Source of the DNA: Taeniopygia guttata
Lineage: Eukaryota > Chordata > Aves > Passeriformes > Estrildidae
Assembly (NCBI RefSeq): GCF_048771995.1
Contig: NC_133030.1
Location: forward strand, 38,276,501 to 38,340,500
Direction: 5' to 3'
Length of the DNA stretch: 64,000 nucleotides
The notes below the pieces were generated by a model that had not been told where the DNA came from, did no database searches, and saw nothing but the letters and a program-made list of their open reading frames with translations. This document shows, piece by piece, positions 1-21,964 of the stretch (positions are counted from its first letter, which is position 1; each line of letters opens with the position of its first letter). The translations under genes and the position numbers were made by a program.

Positions 1-7351
<7,351 letters not shown>

Positions 7352-8012
7352 CTAAACAGGAAAAAGGGAAAAAAAAGTTAATGAGTGTCAACCATCACAT
7401 AATATATAGTATTAATGCTTGACTTAGTAAAATAAATTTGCAAAGAAAGCCTAATATAAAAAGGAAATTACAGCAGTGTTATTTGGATGTCCTTAGTAAT
7501 ACCAAATGTTTTTGAAAATGAGATAATGGTGTTGATGTAATATGCCAGTTGAAGTTAAATATACATCTGAATACATCAGGACTGATTTTACTTCACCTTG
7601 TTTTGCATGAAGTAAGGTTTTCTAGTCTTTAATCATATACCCAAAAGTAATGACCAACTGACCTCAAACATAATGATTTTGTTATCAAGAAACAAAGTGC
7701 AGCAAAAGTTGCAACCAACAATTAACAAACTCCTGTTAATTATATTCACAAGTATAAATGCTGACATATTATTGGACATTCTCAATACCAAGTAAGGCAT
7801 AAAAAGACCCCAGAATTTCACTGCTGAGCAAACCTCTAATAATCTCTTTTGGAAAAAAAAAAAACAAAAAACCAAACCCAAACCTGAAAAGATTGTTTCA
7901 AAACTCAAAGTTCTAAAGAAGCTATGTTTTACTTATGTCTCTCAGACTATTTTGAGAATTTCCACATTGTTGATAAGAAAACCAAGATGGAAAATAACTT
8001 CTAATGATATCT

Positions 8013-8030
8013 CCCCCCCCCCCCCCCCCC
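8013..8030. repeat. homopolymer C18 / G18 tract
   Basis: Eighteen consecutive C on the plus strand, so G18 on the HEATR5A sense strand in intron 1. Such tracts can form quadruplexes and are unstable in length. Confidence 0.95.
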
Positions 8031-11000
8031 AATATCTAAATGCCATATTGCCTCAAAATATAAAATAGAATAATCTGTAGACTTCACAAATAAAAACAGT
8101 CATGGAGATTCTGGTAAAATGTCAACCACATTTTAAACTCCCAAGCAAGTTATCCTTTTCAGAGGTCACTAAGACTGCTGAACACAATTTTTTCTATGCA
8201 GCAAAAATATTACAGTGTAAAGTGATCCCTCAAATAGTAGATGGGCAATACAAAGCATTGCTAAATAATTCAGTACTCAGGATGTCATCAAACACAGAGA
8301 CGAAGGTTACCTTTACCACTTTTTACACATTTTTATTAAAATTTACTCACAAAAAAAAAACTAGTCATATTTAATTTATCATTATGAACGTTGCTTCAAA
8401 TCTACCTGAAATACCAAGAGGCTTGACATGGCACCACTCTATAAAATGGCAAGCACATCTAAATATACATAGCACATTATACCTCTACAGATTTTGTCCA
8501 CCTAGGTACACAGAAGTTCACAATTTATCAGTTATCTCACTCCTACAACACTCACATAATTTAGCTCTCACATTTTTTAAAACATATAAAAAAAAAACCT
8601 GGATTAAGTGTAGTTTCATCACTTCTCAGCATGAAAATTACATGTTAAGTCACAAATGCTCCATTTTCCCCTCATCCAAGGCCCGTTCTAATGTCTACCA
8701 TATCTAAACCACCTACTACCACAGCAACTTACCCAATTTATATACCCAGGATTACAACTCAGTTGTCTTCCCTAACTGAAAAGATCAGTTTGTTGTCAGA
8801 CATTGGCACTTAACTTACCTAGCAGATAATTTCTCCTCATTGTAAAAACTGTCTCTCTGCTTCTCCAGGCTTTTGTATAAAGGGTGTTAAGAACTCAATT
8901 TTCTAAGAAAATAATTAATACAAAGATCAATGTTAGGAATGAAAGCACATAAGATACAAGTGTTTCTACAGAAAACAAGAATTCCAAAGTCTTGTAATAC
9001 CATCAATGTTTATTAAGTCATAGCTCACCAAAAAAGACTGGATGAATATTATTATCTCTTTATATGCTACATTTAAATTGGCAGACCCACCATATACACC
9101 ACACAACTGGGCTCATTTAACTTCTGAAATCACCTTTCTCATTTCTGTTTTGTTAACTCAGTTTAATTCTAAACCAGTAAAAAGTTAGTTTAAACAGCAT
9201 CATAACCATAATAATTTTCTAGAAATATTATCCAACAATCAGCAGAACTGGCAAAGGTGATTCAACTGTTCTGAAAAATTAATGTACAATACTATCAATA
9301 CATGACATGAGGATTATCAACCCATTCTACTAGCCTCCAGATATAGTTTTAGTAGTAGAATTCATGGGCAAAAACATTTCCTTTCAAAACTCATTAAACT
9401 TGAACTTGTTCTGGTAGGACATAAAATACAGGTTGCATGTTATTTTGAAAGTATTCACTTTTCAATCACTCTTCAAAAGACTGATGCTGAAAACAAATAA
9501 AAAGCACATGTGCATATCAGAATAATCCACACTTCTTTCTGCCTGGTAAACCAGTGTTCAGCCTGCTGAAGAAAAGATTCAAGATGACCTCACAGCCTTC
9601 AAAAGGGCAGGTGACCAAGAGGATGAAGACAGATTCTTTACTTTATAACAAAAACAAGGAAGATTACCTCCTGACAGAGACAAAGATTTTCACTGTAAGA
9701 ATTACTGGTCACTGCGACCGGTATTGAGAATATGCAGAACCTGCACCCACAGGGGTTTCTAACACAAAGCCCTAAGCAACACTATCCCAAGTTATTATTG
9801 TAAATAATAGTGTTTTAATAACAAATAATAGTGTTTCTAAATGAAACACTCCGATTGTATAAGCACACACTTGCAAAACCAATATAAATTTATTTATTTT
9901 TAGCCTAAATTAAAGAACGAAAAAATGTTCTGGTGCAATTGCTGATCTTTATAATGAATGCCTGCTAACATGACCAGAAACACTACCATTTCTCAAAAAA
10001 AAAAAAAAAAAAGACTATTAGGACTGAATTACAAAAGCTGACTGCTTACTATGCAAGGATTAGTTTTGTAGAAACAGAACTGTCCATACAGGAAAAAAAT
10101 ATTCAAAATCCCAGACCTGATCTTTCCACTGCTGATCAACAAGCAAGCCTTAATCCCACAAACCTGTATAGAAAGCACCATACTCCTTACCCTATGCAAA
10201 AAACTTATTCCAAACACTTATTGAGTTTCCCTTCAATAAGCTGTAAGCCTGCACACCAGGGACACTTATGAAGTTTCAAAAGTAATGATAAAAAGAAGGG
10301 CACATGGCTAGAAACTTAGGAAAAGCAGGGCAAGAATGTAGGGCATGAAGTTCTCCTGCAGCATACTGGTTTTGCAGAGAACAGTGCAAAAGGCACAGGG
10401 CTCCCAGTGCAAAGTTGAACACCAGCACAGAATTTCGGAACGACCTGCATTCACTTAATAGTAAATATGTCCTTGTTATGTATACAAGATGTTTCCAGGC
10501 AATTTCTAAGGAGAAGAAAACATCAATCCCAAAGCCACACTGCCCAGGCATGGGTGGGACTCTGTTCTAATTGAAGGCGTAGCACAGCCACGCTCTGGGC
10601 TGGTCAAGCACCAGGAAAGAGAGAACGTTCTGTCAGCAGCTGGAGCTGCTTGGCCGTCATCAGCACCAGTAAATCAATGAAGTACAACCTAAGCATGTAA
10701 AGATGCACCTTTATTTACAAGAAACCCACATTTAGAAATGCTGAATTATTTGATAGTGCTTTTCCCCTGGTGCTGTAATTTTGATGCTTCTCAATATGAA
10801 AAAGAAATATAGGGAAAAAATGTGAAATTTAATTAAATGAGATGTATGCTATTCCATCAACCAAAATAAAAAGGCATACATGCCTGATGAAATCTTCATT
10901 TACCAACCAACATGATACACCATCCTTTTGGTTTTGTTTTTAGGTAACTGAAGCAATTACAAGAACTATTTTCCCATCAGTACTACAAGAACAGATCAAT

Positions 11001-13467
11001 CAAAAATTCCTCTTTTTTTTTTTTTTTTTTTTTTCCTGTGAGATAAGTTTATTTTACATTATGTTACAAAACTGGCACAAAGATGTATTGGCCAAGGCAG
11101 AAGTTGTTCCTACTTACTACTAAACTTTTTTTTTCATTTATCAACTGCCAATTTGACAAGCAGGATTATTCAAGACTGGTCAGAAAAGAGCTCAAAAAAG
11201 CCCTTGGAGCAAGCACTAGATGGAATACCACCCTGTAAACTGAAAGAAATACAGGGTGCATCAAGCATTAAAATCCAACAACTGTATTGTTGAAGTTTCT
11301 GACAAACCTCAATGAGAAAAAAGGACCTCTAGTTTTTAAATAAAAGGTGATTCAACCAGGGTATGACTGATCTGAGTAGATGCCTTCAGCTACTGTCTTT
11401 CAAATATGAGAACCAACAGACCACCCATGATAAAGTTATAACAGAGTGAGAAACCTAAATAGATCTATTATTTGGATCAAGTTCATTCCAAGCTAGATAA
11501 TCTCTTCAGGCTTTAAAAGATGAGGGAAGCAGACCATAGACTGCTGTGTATCTTTCACATGGAAGTCTAATTAAAAATTGTAACATTACCAATGAAAAAG
11601 CTATGAGCAATAACAGCAACTTAATGAATTTCACTCTTCCTCTTCCTTCCAACTCTTGACATATTTTGCTTACGCACAGAAAAATAAGAAGTACCAAAAA
11701 AAAAGTAATCTGCAATAAAGCAAACTCCTAACTGGTCTCTCACTAAAAATCAGCCTTCAAATTATGACTCGTTGTTTCAGTGAAGAGCGACACAAGTAAT
11801 GGAAACTACCCCACAGACCAAGTTTATACTTACAAATTTATTTTCTTTTAAAATTTTTCATATTTGATCTCTGATCCACCAGTTTGACTCTCTTTGCCAG
11901 GAACAAGTGCTGCTCAAACAGAAATCTGATCAGCCTCAGTTCTCTGAGCAGGAGGCTCAGGTTAGAATCTAATGCACAATCTAGATGAGGGTCTAAGTCT
12001 TTACACCTGCTTTGTAGTGAAGAAAATAAAGTGCCGTTTAGCTTACCTTAATAATAATTATTTATATATTTTTAATTTCAAAAGTATTAACATAATTCTG
12101 CACTAAATCTGATATAAGATAATAAACATGTGGATTCAATTTTGTACCAATGACTAATCTAGCAGAGACACAGTGCATAGCATTCCTTTAAGAAACTACT
12201 GCTGTTACTCATTGACAGTAATGAGTAACAGTAAAAAAACTATAATGAATAAGAGTCATGATTAAGATGAAGAACGACCAGTAATAATGACAACCAGTGT
12301 TTTCATAACAGCTGCCATTGGGCTGACTACACAATCGATGCCATAACCATCCCACTGCTGAAAAACAGAGCTGAAGCACATTCGCTAGCTTCACCATGAC
12401 CCTCACTGCACCGCATTGGTATTTTAACTGACTTCAAATCCACGTTCTTCTCTTCGCAAAGCAAGATTCATTATCATCTGCCTAACAAGTGAACCAATAA
12501 GTTTAAGAGAAAGCCTCCCAGCCTGACACGTTCAATTCCAGCCATAAAGAGTTGAGATCAATGTTACTCCCGCAGCACTGTTTAAAAGTTTAATGGGATG
12601 ATCGTTAGCAGCGCATCTGAGCCGACTGCACGGAGAGACATCGATGCCCAAACCTTTGCTACACCCTCGCACGGACCTGTTCACTGCCTTCCAAACATCA
12701 ACACAACTCCTGCCCAGCTCCCTCCGACTTACTTCTGACAGAAGAAACTGAGTCTTTGCCAGCTGGGCGAAAAGACCTTAAAGCATCAGCCAAATGCAGC
12801 TACTAATGAATGAAACATGGACCAAAATCCAATAGTTACAGTGTACTGTTTATGCTAGTAGGCAAAAATAAAGAGGCACCCACGTCTGGAGAAGGCAAAA
12901 AGTACAAGTTCAAACTCCAGCAACTTCAAATGGGAGATATTATGGCCCAGGAAATTTATAGCACACACTGAAATAATCTGATTTAAATAAGGAACAATTA
13001 CAGAATCTCAGTAATATGATAACAAAAGGAATAAAAAACCTAAAATTTCAGCTTAAATGAGTTTGGAGTTTAGACACTGGAAATATATCAGAGTGGGAAT
13101 ATTCAATAGATAAATATGTTGATAATTAATGGAAAACCAAGCAGCCTTTGTTTACTTACTGACTTCTATAAACTATTCTCAACTAACTCACAGGAGCAAA
13201 GTCTGTCTCAAAATCTTCTGTTAGAGAAGGCAAAGCTAAATAAAAGCATCAGTGTAAGTGAATCAGTACTTCCACATCCTTTGTGTGGCAGGATCCCCAT
13301 CATTCAACCGACTTGTAACTTTTTTCTATATACACAAGCTTTAAATGTTTTCTCCACAGAGCTACATTAAGCAAGAGCACGTAACTGCTGGTCCCAACAT
13401 AACAGTGACCCCTCTGTACATATTTTATGTTCAGTAGGGCTTATCACTCTCACCCATTCAGTCAACC

Positions 13468-13474
13468 AAAAAAA

Positions 13475-13511
<37 letters not shown>

Positions 13512-13517
13512 GAAGAA
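13468..13517. repeat. poly(A) followed by (AAAAG)n microsatellite
   Basis: About 24 A followed by four or five AAAAG units on the plus strand. This resembles an old retroposon tail that has become a microsatellite, though no retroposon body was recognised upstream. Confidence 0.85.
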
Positions 13518-16500
13518 GCTGGGAATTTCATGTGCACTTTTACTGCTTTCTTGTATGTATGTTCAAAGAAACATACAAGCAGATGTAGAAAATTTGAGCA
13601 CCGAGGCAAGAAGAGAGGCAAGGAAGAGACAAAGAGAAAGTTAACTCCCCTGAAGACTGTTTCTTTAGCAGAAACACTGTTTGGCTGATTAAATACTTTG
13701 TGAAGAGGTTTAAGAACAACTTATGAAACCAGAGCCCAATCTTTCAATACATACACACACATACTGGAATTTGTCACTGATTGGCCCCATCAATTTGAGC
13801 CAAATTACCCTTGGCATCAAACTGACAAATGCTTTTCATCCAAAATTAATACAGAACCATAAAAATGCCAGGTATTTTGTAGTGTTATGTTACATTGGGC
13901 AGCAGTAGAGAAATTTAAAGCCAGGCACAGAAAAGATGGGACCAACAGTAACGTTTTGACAGCAGTTTGCAAGAAGAAGCCACAAGAGAAAGTCATCACA
14001 AGACTACAGCTCAGAGCACACGGAAAAGGTCACAGAGGAGAAGGTCCAAAATTTTAAGGCCCTTAAATCAAGCAGAACTATAACTCCTAATATCAAATTT
14101 TGAGTGCATTAGCATGTGAAAAACACAGCAAAAAAATCTCATGGTTGAATACTCCAATGTTTTATTGTATATTCTATGCTACAGTGGGGCTCGGTTTCCT
14201 TCACATATCCTCTTTAAATAAAAATATGTACACATTTGCATCACACATTGCTTATCCCAAACAGCAAAAAGCAATTAAGAATCTGTCTATGAGCAACAAA
14301 AAATAACAGATGATAGCACAGCCACTTCCTCTAGTTATTGCTGAAGATTTCAGACTAGGACAACTTCCCCTTACATTATATTTTTGTATGCAACTATACT
14401 GTTTAGAAATACGACTCTGAAATCATAGATGTTGAAACAAGATACTTTTCTTTCAGTCTTTCCTCTTAATAGTGCTCTGGATGAAGAAATTTGCCACAGG
14501 AATGCTATGTGTCTATTCTCTCACTGAAAATTTGGTGGCATTTATGCAGGAACTTGTTAAAGATGCAATCCAAGTGCATCTCCATATATTGTATCCTCTA
14601 CCTATGTAGGTCTTGCAGTGTTCCCACAGCATTTCAGGCTGTTCTAAAGAACAAATATCATGCAGCCCAAACAGAATTCTTGTTAACTTCTCAGCTACTT
14701 CCATTTGTGTTGCAAAACAAAGGGGTTGTATTTTGATGTTTTGTGAACCATGATGCTCACACAAAGTACATGTTTACTCCCTCAGGAACAGTCCCAAATG
14801 ACTGGTTTTCCTACCAAAATGCTTATCAAATGTTATTGATTTCCAAATTTTGGAGGAATTACTCTGTATCTGAAAGAGCAATAAAGCTTAAAGGCAACGA
14901 AGAGCTAAGTGAAATCTACCAGAATTCTTGCTCTGGGCTTCCTGGTTTTAAAACGATTCACTCAAAGAATGTGACCACCCACAATCCTCACACATAACAG
15001 TGACATTGATAAGAACTACAACACAATATACATTTGCTGAAGTGTGAAAGAAACAACAAGACAATGTCTTCTAGGAATGCTGAATGATTTCTGTGAAGTT
15101 TTGAGGACAAAGCTTGACATAATTCGAGAAAAATACCCTGAACAAAGTGCCTGAAAATGCAATAGCTGTTTTAGCAATGCAAAATATTAAAGACATTTTG
15201 AAAAAACAATTGGAAGATATTAATTCATAGTATTAAAAAGTACATACACTTTGCTTTCATGTTTTTTTATTATCACTTTAATTTTTATCTCCACGTGAGA
15301 AGAATTATTCCAGAAAACCAAGAAACACCAACATTCAGTAACTGAGAAATATAAACAACCATTTCCTGAGCTTCACAGTGGGCACTACTGGCATACTCTG
15401 ACCTCCCTGGCCCTCACAACTTTTGAGTATTATTCAGGTTCATTTCTGAAAGTTACAGTCAAAAGATAAACTTGGTTCCATTATAGGGACCTCATAACAT
15501 TATTTTGTTTGCAGTCAACCGGGCAAATTACATACAAAAAATTAACCAATGATTCTACTAATCAGAAAGAGGGTACCATATCTGATACTGACAAAGTGAG
15601 TTTAAAACATTTTCTTTTTCCCCAAAACTGGACTAAGTAAACTTCAAAAAGATAGTTATAACTAATTTAGGTCTGAATAAAAACGCATAGGATTCTTCGT
15701 GTTTATTTCTTTGCAGATTAAAAACCTGGTGTGATAGCAAGGCAAATGCATGAACACCACAGAATTATAAATATCCATCTGCTGACAATAATATATACCA
15801 ATTTCAATATATGTCTGAACATAGCTTTAGTCCTGAGAATGTTGTAGACAATATTATGTATCTAATAGAGACAAAATATACCAAACTAAATATGCTGACA
15901 GGGTGGGGTTTGTTGTTTGCTTGTTTTTGATTTTTTTTTGTCACATTGACAGAAGTTTCAGGAAATGAAATTACTTGTTAAAATGTTAAATTGACTTACA
16001 GTAGGTGATATATATGTATATGGATTATCAAAAAAGTAGGTTGATTTTAGCCACCAATCTCTGTTAAGGTAAATGCTGAATCCAGTCTATCTTAGCATTA
16101 AATTAAGCCACAGGGAATTTTTATTGAATATATACTGAAATACCAGAAAAGGATACTTATTTTTCCTGAAAATCACTATAGCTTTTACTATTATTAGATT
16201 TCAACTGCACTGAAACACCGACACAGAAATTTAGCAGCAGAAGCCCTCACAGATGGAAACTCTACAGGAGACTTGTTTGGCAGATCAGAGATCACTATCC
16301 GGGCACAAACCACTGACATACCTCACTGCAATGGTTCATTCTCTAGGTATTTTATGTGGCTGTTCCCCAAAGAAACTCCAAAACAGCTCAAAAATGTAAC
16401 TGCCTAGAGGTTTAAAACCTTTTCAGCGTGCAGTGTAGCTATAGATACACTGTGTGTCTCTTTAAAGGTTCTGCTACCTGAACCCAGTAAATACAGGTAA

Positions 16501-17673
16501 AAGATGAATAGAAGAAACAGCCTGCATTCTGAAAATGTTTCTAATCTCCTACCTCGGTAGGGTGTTCTGAATCTTAAAACAGAAGATCATCCTGCATTGA
16601 TTAATAAAGTTTTTCATGTGTTTGCATACAACATCATTAACTAGTCAGTAAGTCAGATATTTTCCTGACTACAGAAACAATCCTATGTTCAGTAATCAAG
16701 CACAAGTTTTCAATGTATGGCTACACTTAGTGTAACAGTAAACTGGCTTCCTCCCCCCACCTCCTCCTTTTCATTGTGTAAAACCATCACGAAAAGAAAC
16801 CCAAGCTCCATTCATCACACAACCAGAAGTAACCTATCTTCTGTGTCTCAACTGTTATTCCATACATGGATTGAGACTTACATATCCTGTAGCAAAACAC
16901 TAAAGCATACAATATAGCTTGACTATTTCTGAAGACAGGGAAAATATTTCTGGAATGTGAGACTAAAATAAATGTACAGTTCATGGGCACAACTGCAAAC
17001 ACCTAATCCTACTAAATCAAACCCCAAACTCAAAGAATCACTACAATTAATGAATCCAAAATTCAAAGGATATCAAAGAAACACAAAGCTGAACTCTACT
17101 TTTATCTGCCTTCCTCATATTCTATCATCCTTCCACCCGTATCTCAATAAACTTTACACTTAACTAAATTTACAACACCTATTACTCTTTTCCACATTCA
17201 AAAATGTCAACACGAATGTAACTACACATTTTACATTCCTGCGCAAGGTCCTTACCAGTTATATGGTGTAAACTTAGTCGTTGTCCTATCCAGACAACCA
17301 GGAATTCAAACTGCAAAAACTTACGATAGCATTTCCAGATATCAGAATTTCCAATATTGCTACCCCTCCCAAAATATTCTGAATTACCAAGGTTTATAAG
17401 AAAATATAAAACCAGACCCCAAAATCATAGAACCTCGGTGCGAGTGGATGCCGAACCCCTGCCCGAGCCTCAGGATCCGTACTGCCGCGCACCGGGCAAG
17501 CATCCCCGCTCGCCCACCCTGAGCCCGGCGGCACGGCCGCCCCGCCGCCGCTCCCCGCGACACCCGGGCGGCGCCCGCCTTGCTGCCCCCTTCCCTCCCT
17601 TCCCTCCCTTCCCCTTCCTCCCCAGCCGGGGCTGAGCGCTGCCGCAGCTCCGGGGAGCGGGACGCGGCGGCAC

Positions 17674-17698
17674 GGGCTGGGCTGGGCTGGGCTGGGCT
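17674..17698 (+). repeat. (GGGCT)5 tandem repeat, possible G-quadruplex
   Basis: Five perfect GGGCT units in the HEATR5A CpG island. They satisfy the G3-N2 quadruplex pattern on the plus strand, which is the HEATR5A template strand. It lies just inside the proposed first intron. Confidence 0.85.
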
Positions 17699-17906
17699 GC
17701 AGGAGCCCGGGAGCCGCCCGGCCGCCGGCTTTAGAGCTGGCTGCGTGTGTGACACCCACCGACCCACCTGGTGGCTCCGGGGGTGATCCAGCACTTTTCG
17801 GGCGCAGGCCTCGGGCAAGCACAGCCCCGCAGGACTCCCGGCTGCCCTCGGCCCTGCTGCCCCCTCACGCAGCCCCAGCAGCCCCGGCCTCCCCCGCCCG
17901 CGGTAC

Positions 17907-18100
17907 CTGCCGGCCGCAGCGCTCCCGCGCCGCGCTGCGGGCTCGGCCCCGTTCGTCCGCCCGCCCTCCTGCGGCGCGGGGGGCGCCGGGTCCTTGCCCG
18001 AGCTGCCGCCGCCCGCCGGCGGCGAGGGGGGAGGAAAGGGAGGAGGAGTGTGAGGGCGACTCCGGTGCTCAGGACTGTGCAATCGGGCCCGGAGCCATCG
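17907..18100 (-). other. HEATR5A: HEATR5A exon 1, non-coding (proposed; outer end approximate)
   Basis: On the minus strand the CpG island contains a good donor, GGCAG followed by GTACCG, with its GT at 17905-17906. No in-frame HEATR5A start is present, so the exon would be 5' UTR joined to exon 2 at 7351. The start site at about 18.1 kb is a guess from the island's extent. Confidence 0.45.
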
Positions 18101-18959
18101 AGCGCCCGCGGCGGCCGGGAGGAGGGCGGGAGCGGCCCGGGTGTCGCGGTGCCGGAGGGGACAGAGGCACCGCCCGGGGCGCTCCGAGGCTCCGCAGCCT
18201 CCGGGCCATGAGCGGCTCTGCGCTAGGGGGCCACAGCCGGGGGCTCGCGTCCGTGCTGCCCCACCAAAAACAGCAACGAAAGATCCCTCTCGGTGATGCT
18301 TTGTGAAGGTAGCTCAGCTGGCACTGCTGGGATTTGTACCTGGCTGTGATCAGTGTCTACCATGGCTCCCGATTTCCACTCCGCCCCGCAGGCATCCGCG
18401 TCCGTACTTCCCTGGGAGGGCCCCTGGCCGCTGCATAGGACAGTAACAGGAACACGCCCTTTTATATTAAGCGTTCTCGAACCCAACGTCTGCAAAAGTT
18501 GTTACTCCTGGGTTTCATCAGTGTCAGCTGTGATCCCAAACTGGGATATGGATTGATATGGAATCCCAAGTCAAGAAGTAATTCTGTGTCTTACAGACAA
18601 GGTCAGTTGAAACTCCAGGAATTTCACCTCATTTCTCCTACTGCATAGATGGTCCTGCTGGAGGACGTGGCTTTGTCACCGGGAATTACTTCTACCCTTC
18701 CAAATTTTCATTAGCGAACTCACTGGTCATGAGAAAATATAAATTGGAGGGATTTTCTTTAATGTATTCTGTGATCAGTTTAAGTTCTCTCTTAATAAGA
18801 GGAAAGTATGTCTCTCAATCATTTTTAGTTTTAAAATAAACAATAATCTTATTGTAGTTTTCCAGCTGATGCCCAGCCGTGTTTGGAATCCAGGACCCAG
18901 AATTCTCTCCACAAGCCTGTGTTTTCTGGGACTATCTTCTTTTAGCTTGTGCAAACAGA

Positions 18960-19270
18960 ATCTCAGGACATTAAGATTGGAAAAGACCTGTAAGATTGAG
19001 TCCAACCTTTGACTGATCACCACAAAGAAAACTAAACCATAGCACTAAGTACCATGTCCAGACATTTCTTGAACACCTCCAATGATGGTGACCCAACCTC
19101 CTCCCTGAGCAGTCCATCCCAATGTTTAATGACCCTTTCCATAAAGAATTTTTTTCTGGTGTCCAACCTGAACCTCCCCTGGCACAGCTTGAGGCTATGT
19201 CCTTTGCCTGGGAGAAGAGGTCACCCCTCACCCGACTCCAACCTCCCTCCAGGCAGTTGTAGGGAAGGAA
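18960..19270 (-). mobile_element. CR1 LINE, 3' fragment
   Basis: The plus strand reads like the reverse complement of the avian CR1 3' end: ATTAAGATTGGAAAAGACCT, then TCTTGAACACCTCCAATGAT, AACCTCCCCTGGCACAGCTT and GGGAGAAGAGGTCACCC. The 3' terminus is at the left, so it is inserted in minus orientation and truncated at its 5' side as usual for CR1. Divergence looks substantial, so it is an old copy. Confidence 0.88.
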
Positions 19271-21964
19271 CTGTTGTGGTAAGGGAATAATGCTTGGGAC
19301 ACAAAACCATAGGAACAGAAATTGTGTCTAAACCTTGCATAAGCTTGTACATTCAACTTAGGTTCAATATGTAAAGTTTACATGCAGGAGATCCTCTGGG
19401 AACATCTGTACTCAGTTATGTGGATGATCCTACTGAGAAATATTTCAAAGAGCACATGCAGGGCTGCCTGATTACATTGTGCTGTAGATGCCATGAGCAC
19501 CAGGCTGCTTTACCATATATGGACACTGGTTTCATTTTTACTAAACTGACTGTGGTAAAAAACATGAGCACTGATGCAATGACCTTTTTAAAAAAAATTC
19601 TGGCAATGGATGTGGTAATGAAGAATATGCCTCACACCTGAAGCAGGAAATCATATGTTTCACAGAAATCAACTCCACAAACTCGTACTGATGTAAGGGT
19701 GTTAACCTGTTTTCAAAAATCACATACATTCCCAGGAAATAATTATCTGCTGAGTTAGCTTCATTTTGATCAGGAGCTGAATTGCTCTTACTAATACAGT
19801 GATTTGCAATTCACTTGTGAGAAAGGTCAGCTGAACAATTTCTATTCAAAGATTGTTACATGATGACTTTTCCCATGAGGAACTCCAGAAAAACAAGGGC
19901 TCTCTGACAGTCCTGAGGTATGAGAAGCTCCTGTAAATATTTGCGAAGGATTTATCATGTTTAACTCAGAAACAAATAAACAACCCCAAATCTAGAACAA
20001 TTTTTTGAATGTTATTGCTGTAATTATCATTATTACACCTATTGTTCACTCTGTTATGGTAGCAGGCAGAGACCTGCTCAAAATTAGTATCTCATAATGC
20101 TGAGTGTTACATGAACACAGGGCAAGACAAAACATCATTCATTAAGAAGGAAAGATTTGCTCAGTTTTTCCCAAAACTTATCTTCCCCAGCCCCCCAGGA
20201 CACCTGATAGCAGCTCTAAGTAATGCTTTGTTATTGCTAAACTGATATGAATCAGTTGGAATAACAAGGCATATTGATGCAGGATGCTCCTTCCATCTCT
20301 GGGTACATCAGCTTTAGGGTTGCTTTGTGCCAGCAGTGCTTACATAAGGGTAAGAGTCTGTCTTCATTGGATTTATAGCTAACCTTGATTTTTCCCATTA
20401 TTCTTCTCTAAATTGGTCAACAGACTGTTAACCATGCACTGATTCAAATTAGCATCTCCTTTAGCAATTATTCATGCTATTTTTATTTTTCCCCTTTTCA
20501 ATCTGAAATTTAAAAAAAAATGTTATGCAAATTTATAGTAATTTGTTCTAAAACAGAAAAATTAGGACAATTAGATGCATTCACCTTGTATTAATTAAAT
20601 TTTCCCTTTCCCCATTAGTCCTGACTGTGCTTCAAAAACAAGTTACTTAAGAAAATAAGCAACTGGCAAATAATTGAAATGCTCAAATCTACTGTCAGAT
20701 CAGTCTTCTTATTAGTCTATTTTGGTAAAGTGGGTTGACTGATTTAGAGCATAAGTCAGTTCTTCCATACAAATTCCAGACATAGTAGAATATCTATACA
20801 GTCACATATGCCTCTGAGCTAAATATTTTAATTCTTTCAACTCTATAATCCTCAGTGACTCTAGAGGAAGAAAAAAGAATGTGTCTTTGAATTCAGTGAG
20901 ACTGTCCAGGCATGAGTAAGAATCACAGGACTAGGGGCCTAATTTGAATCAAATGTTACATCACTAAATAATTACATAGCAAAAAAAACTGAATTCCATT
21001 ATATATTAAAATCATTAAGAAGGGATATCTTTAAATTAATTATAAGATTAACCATTTAGTTTTACTTTCTGGAGGCATGTAGAACCCAATACATTTTGGC
21101 CTGTCCTAGCTGTCACAATGCTTTAGGTACCACTCTTGATTTTTTTACACATTGAATATAAAATTTAATGTATATTTTTATGCTACAATACTGCTAGACT
21201 TCTTTTTATTCCCAACACAGTTCCTTTTTGTACTATCACAAAATGCAAGGCCTGAATTCCTGCTAAGCAATTGCACAGTCCTACTGTTATTTTAAATCCT
21301 AAAGTGCAAATAGAAGTATTATGCAGGCCTAGATAATGTTAGATAGAGATACCAAAATGGAAGGGGGAAATAAGAAAGTTAGATCTAGGGAGGGATTGCC
21401 AGCTAAATCCTAAGGCCTTCCAAAACCCATTTACATTCAACATTAATCCATAACTTTCATTGCCACTCTTTTCTAGTGGAGCACATCCACTAAATGGCAT
21501 TAAATTCCTTCTTGCGCATTTTTAACACATACTGATGTAATAGGGCATCTGTTGTGGCACTTACACCAGTAATTAAGGTGAATGGAAAGCAATGTTAAAT
21601 TCAGAGTAATGAGATACATATGAACTGGAACAGTAAGACAAAATTGCCATTTATTTTCTCTCCTATGCTGTCTGAATCATTCCTATTTTAGAAATATAAT
21701 TAGGTGTTATTTGTACTGATACCACACTGTGCACTGAGGTACTCAAAGTGCTCTGTAAACATTAGCTTATGTCACATTTGTGTGGCAGAGGCTAAAGTAG
21801 GAAGTAGTGAAAGGCAACTTCCTGTAGCTCCAACAAAGGTGAGGAGAGGTAAAAGCGTACTGCCTTCTAATGGAAAAAGAGGATCAGAGATTATGTTTTA
21901 CTTTTAGTAAAAGGGAGAAAACCCAGTGGTTTTAAACCTCTTTCCCCTGTTTTCACTCTCTCTT

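Larger units (their letters stand above)
7352..17906 (-). other. HEATR5A intron 1 (5' UTR intron)
   Basis: 10.6 kb between the proposed non-coding exon 1 and exon 2. It is AT-rich and holds simple tracts (18 C at 8013-8030, 22 T at 11013-11034, an A/AAAAG tract at 13468-13517). No coding exon or RNA gene was seen. All reading frames are under 110 residues and look like chance. An extra small UTR exon could be hidden here. Confidence 0.6.
17440..18260. promoter_or_regulatory. CpG island, HEATR5A promoter
   Basis: A sharp rise in G+C and CpG within AT-rich surroundings, with GC boxes and pyrimidine blocks (TTCCC)n at 17590-17624. It lies where the HEATR5A transcript should start. Long frames on both strands (up to 232 codons) come from the base composition and are not called as genes. 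Confidence 0.8.

Noticed and set aside
17384-18306. Long frames on both strands (232 codons minus, 185 plus)
   Set aside because: They lie in the HEATR5A CpG island, are rich in Ala, Arg, Pro and Gly from GC composition, overlap each other in several frames, and match no family.
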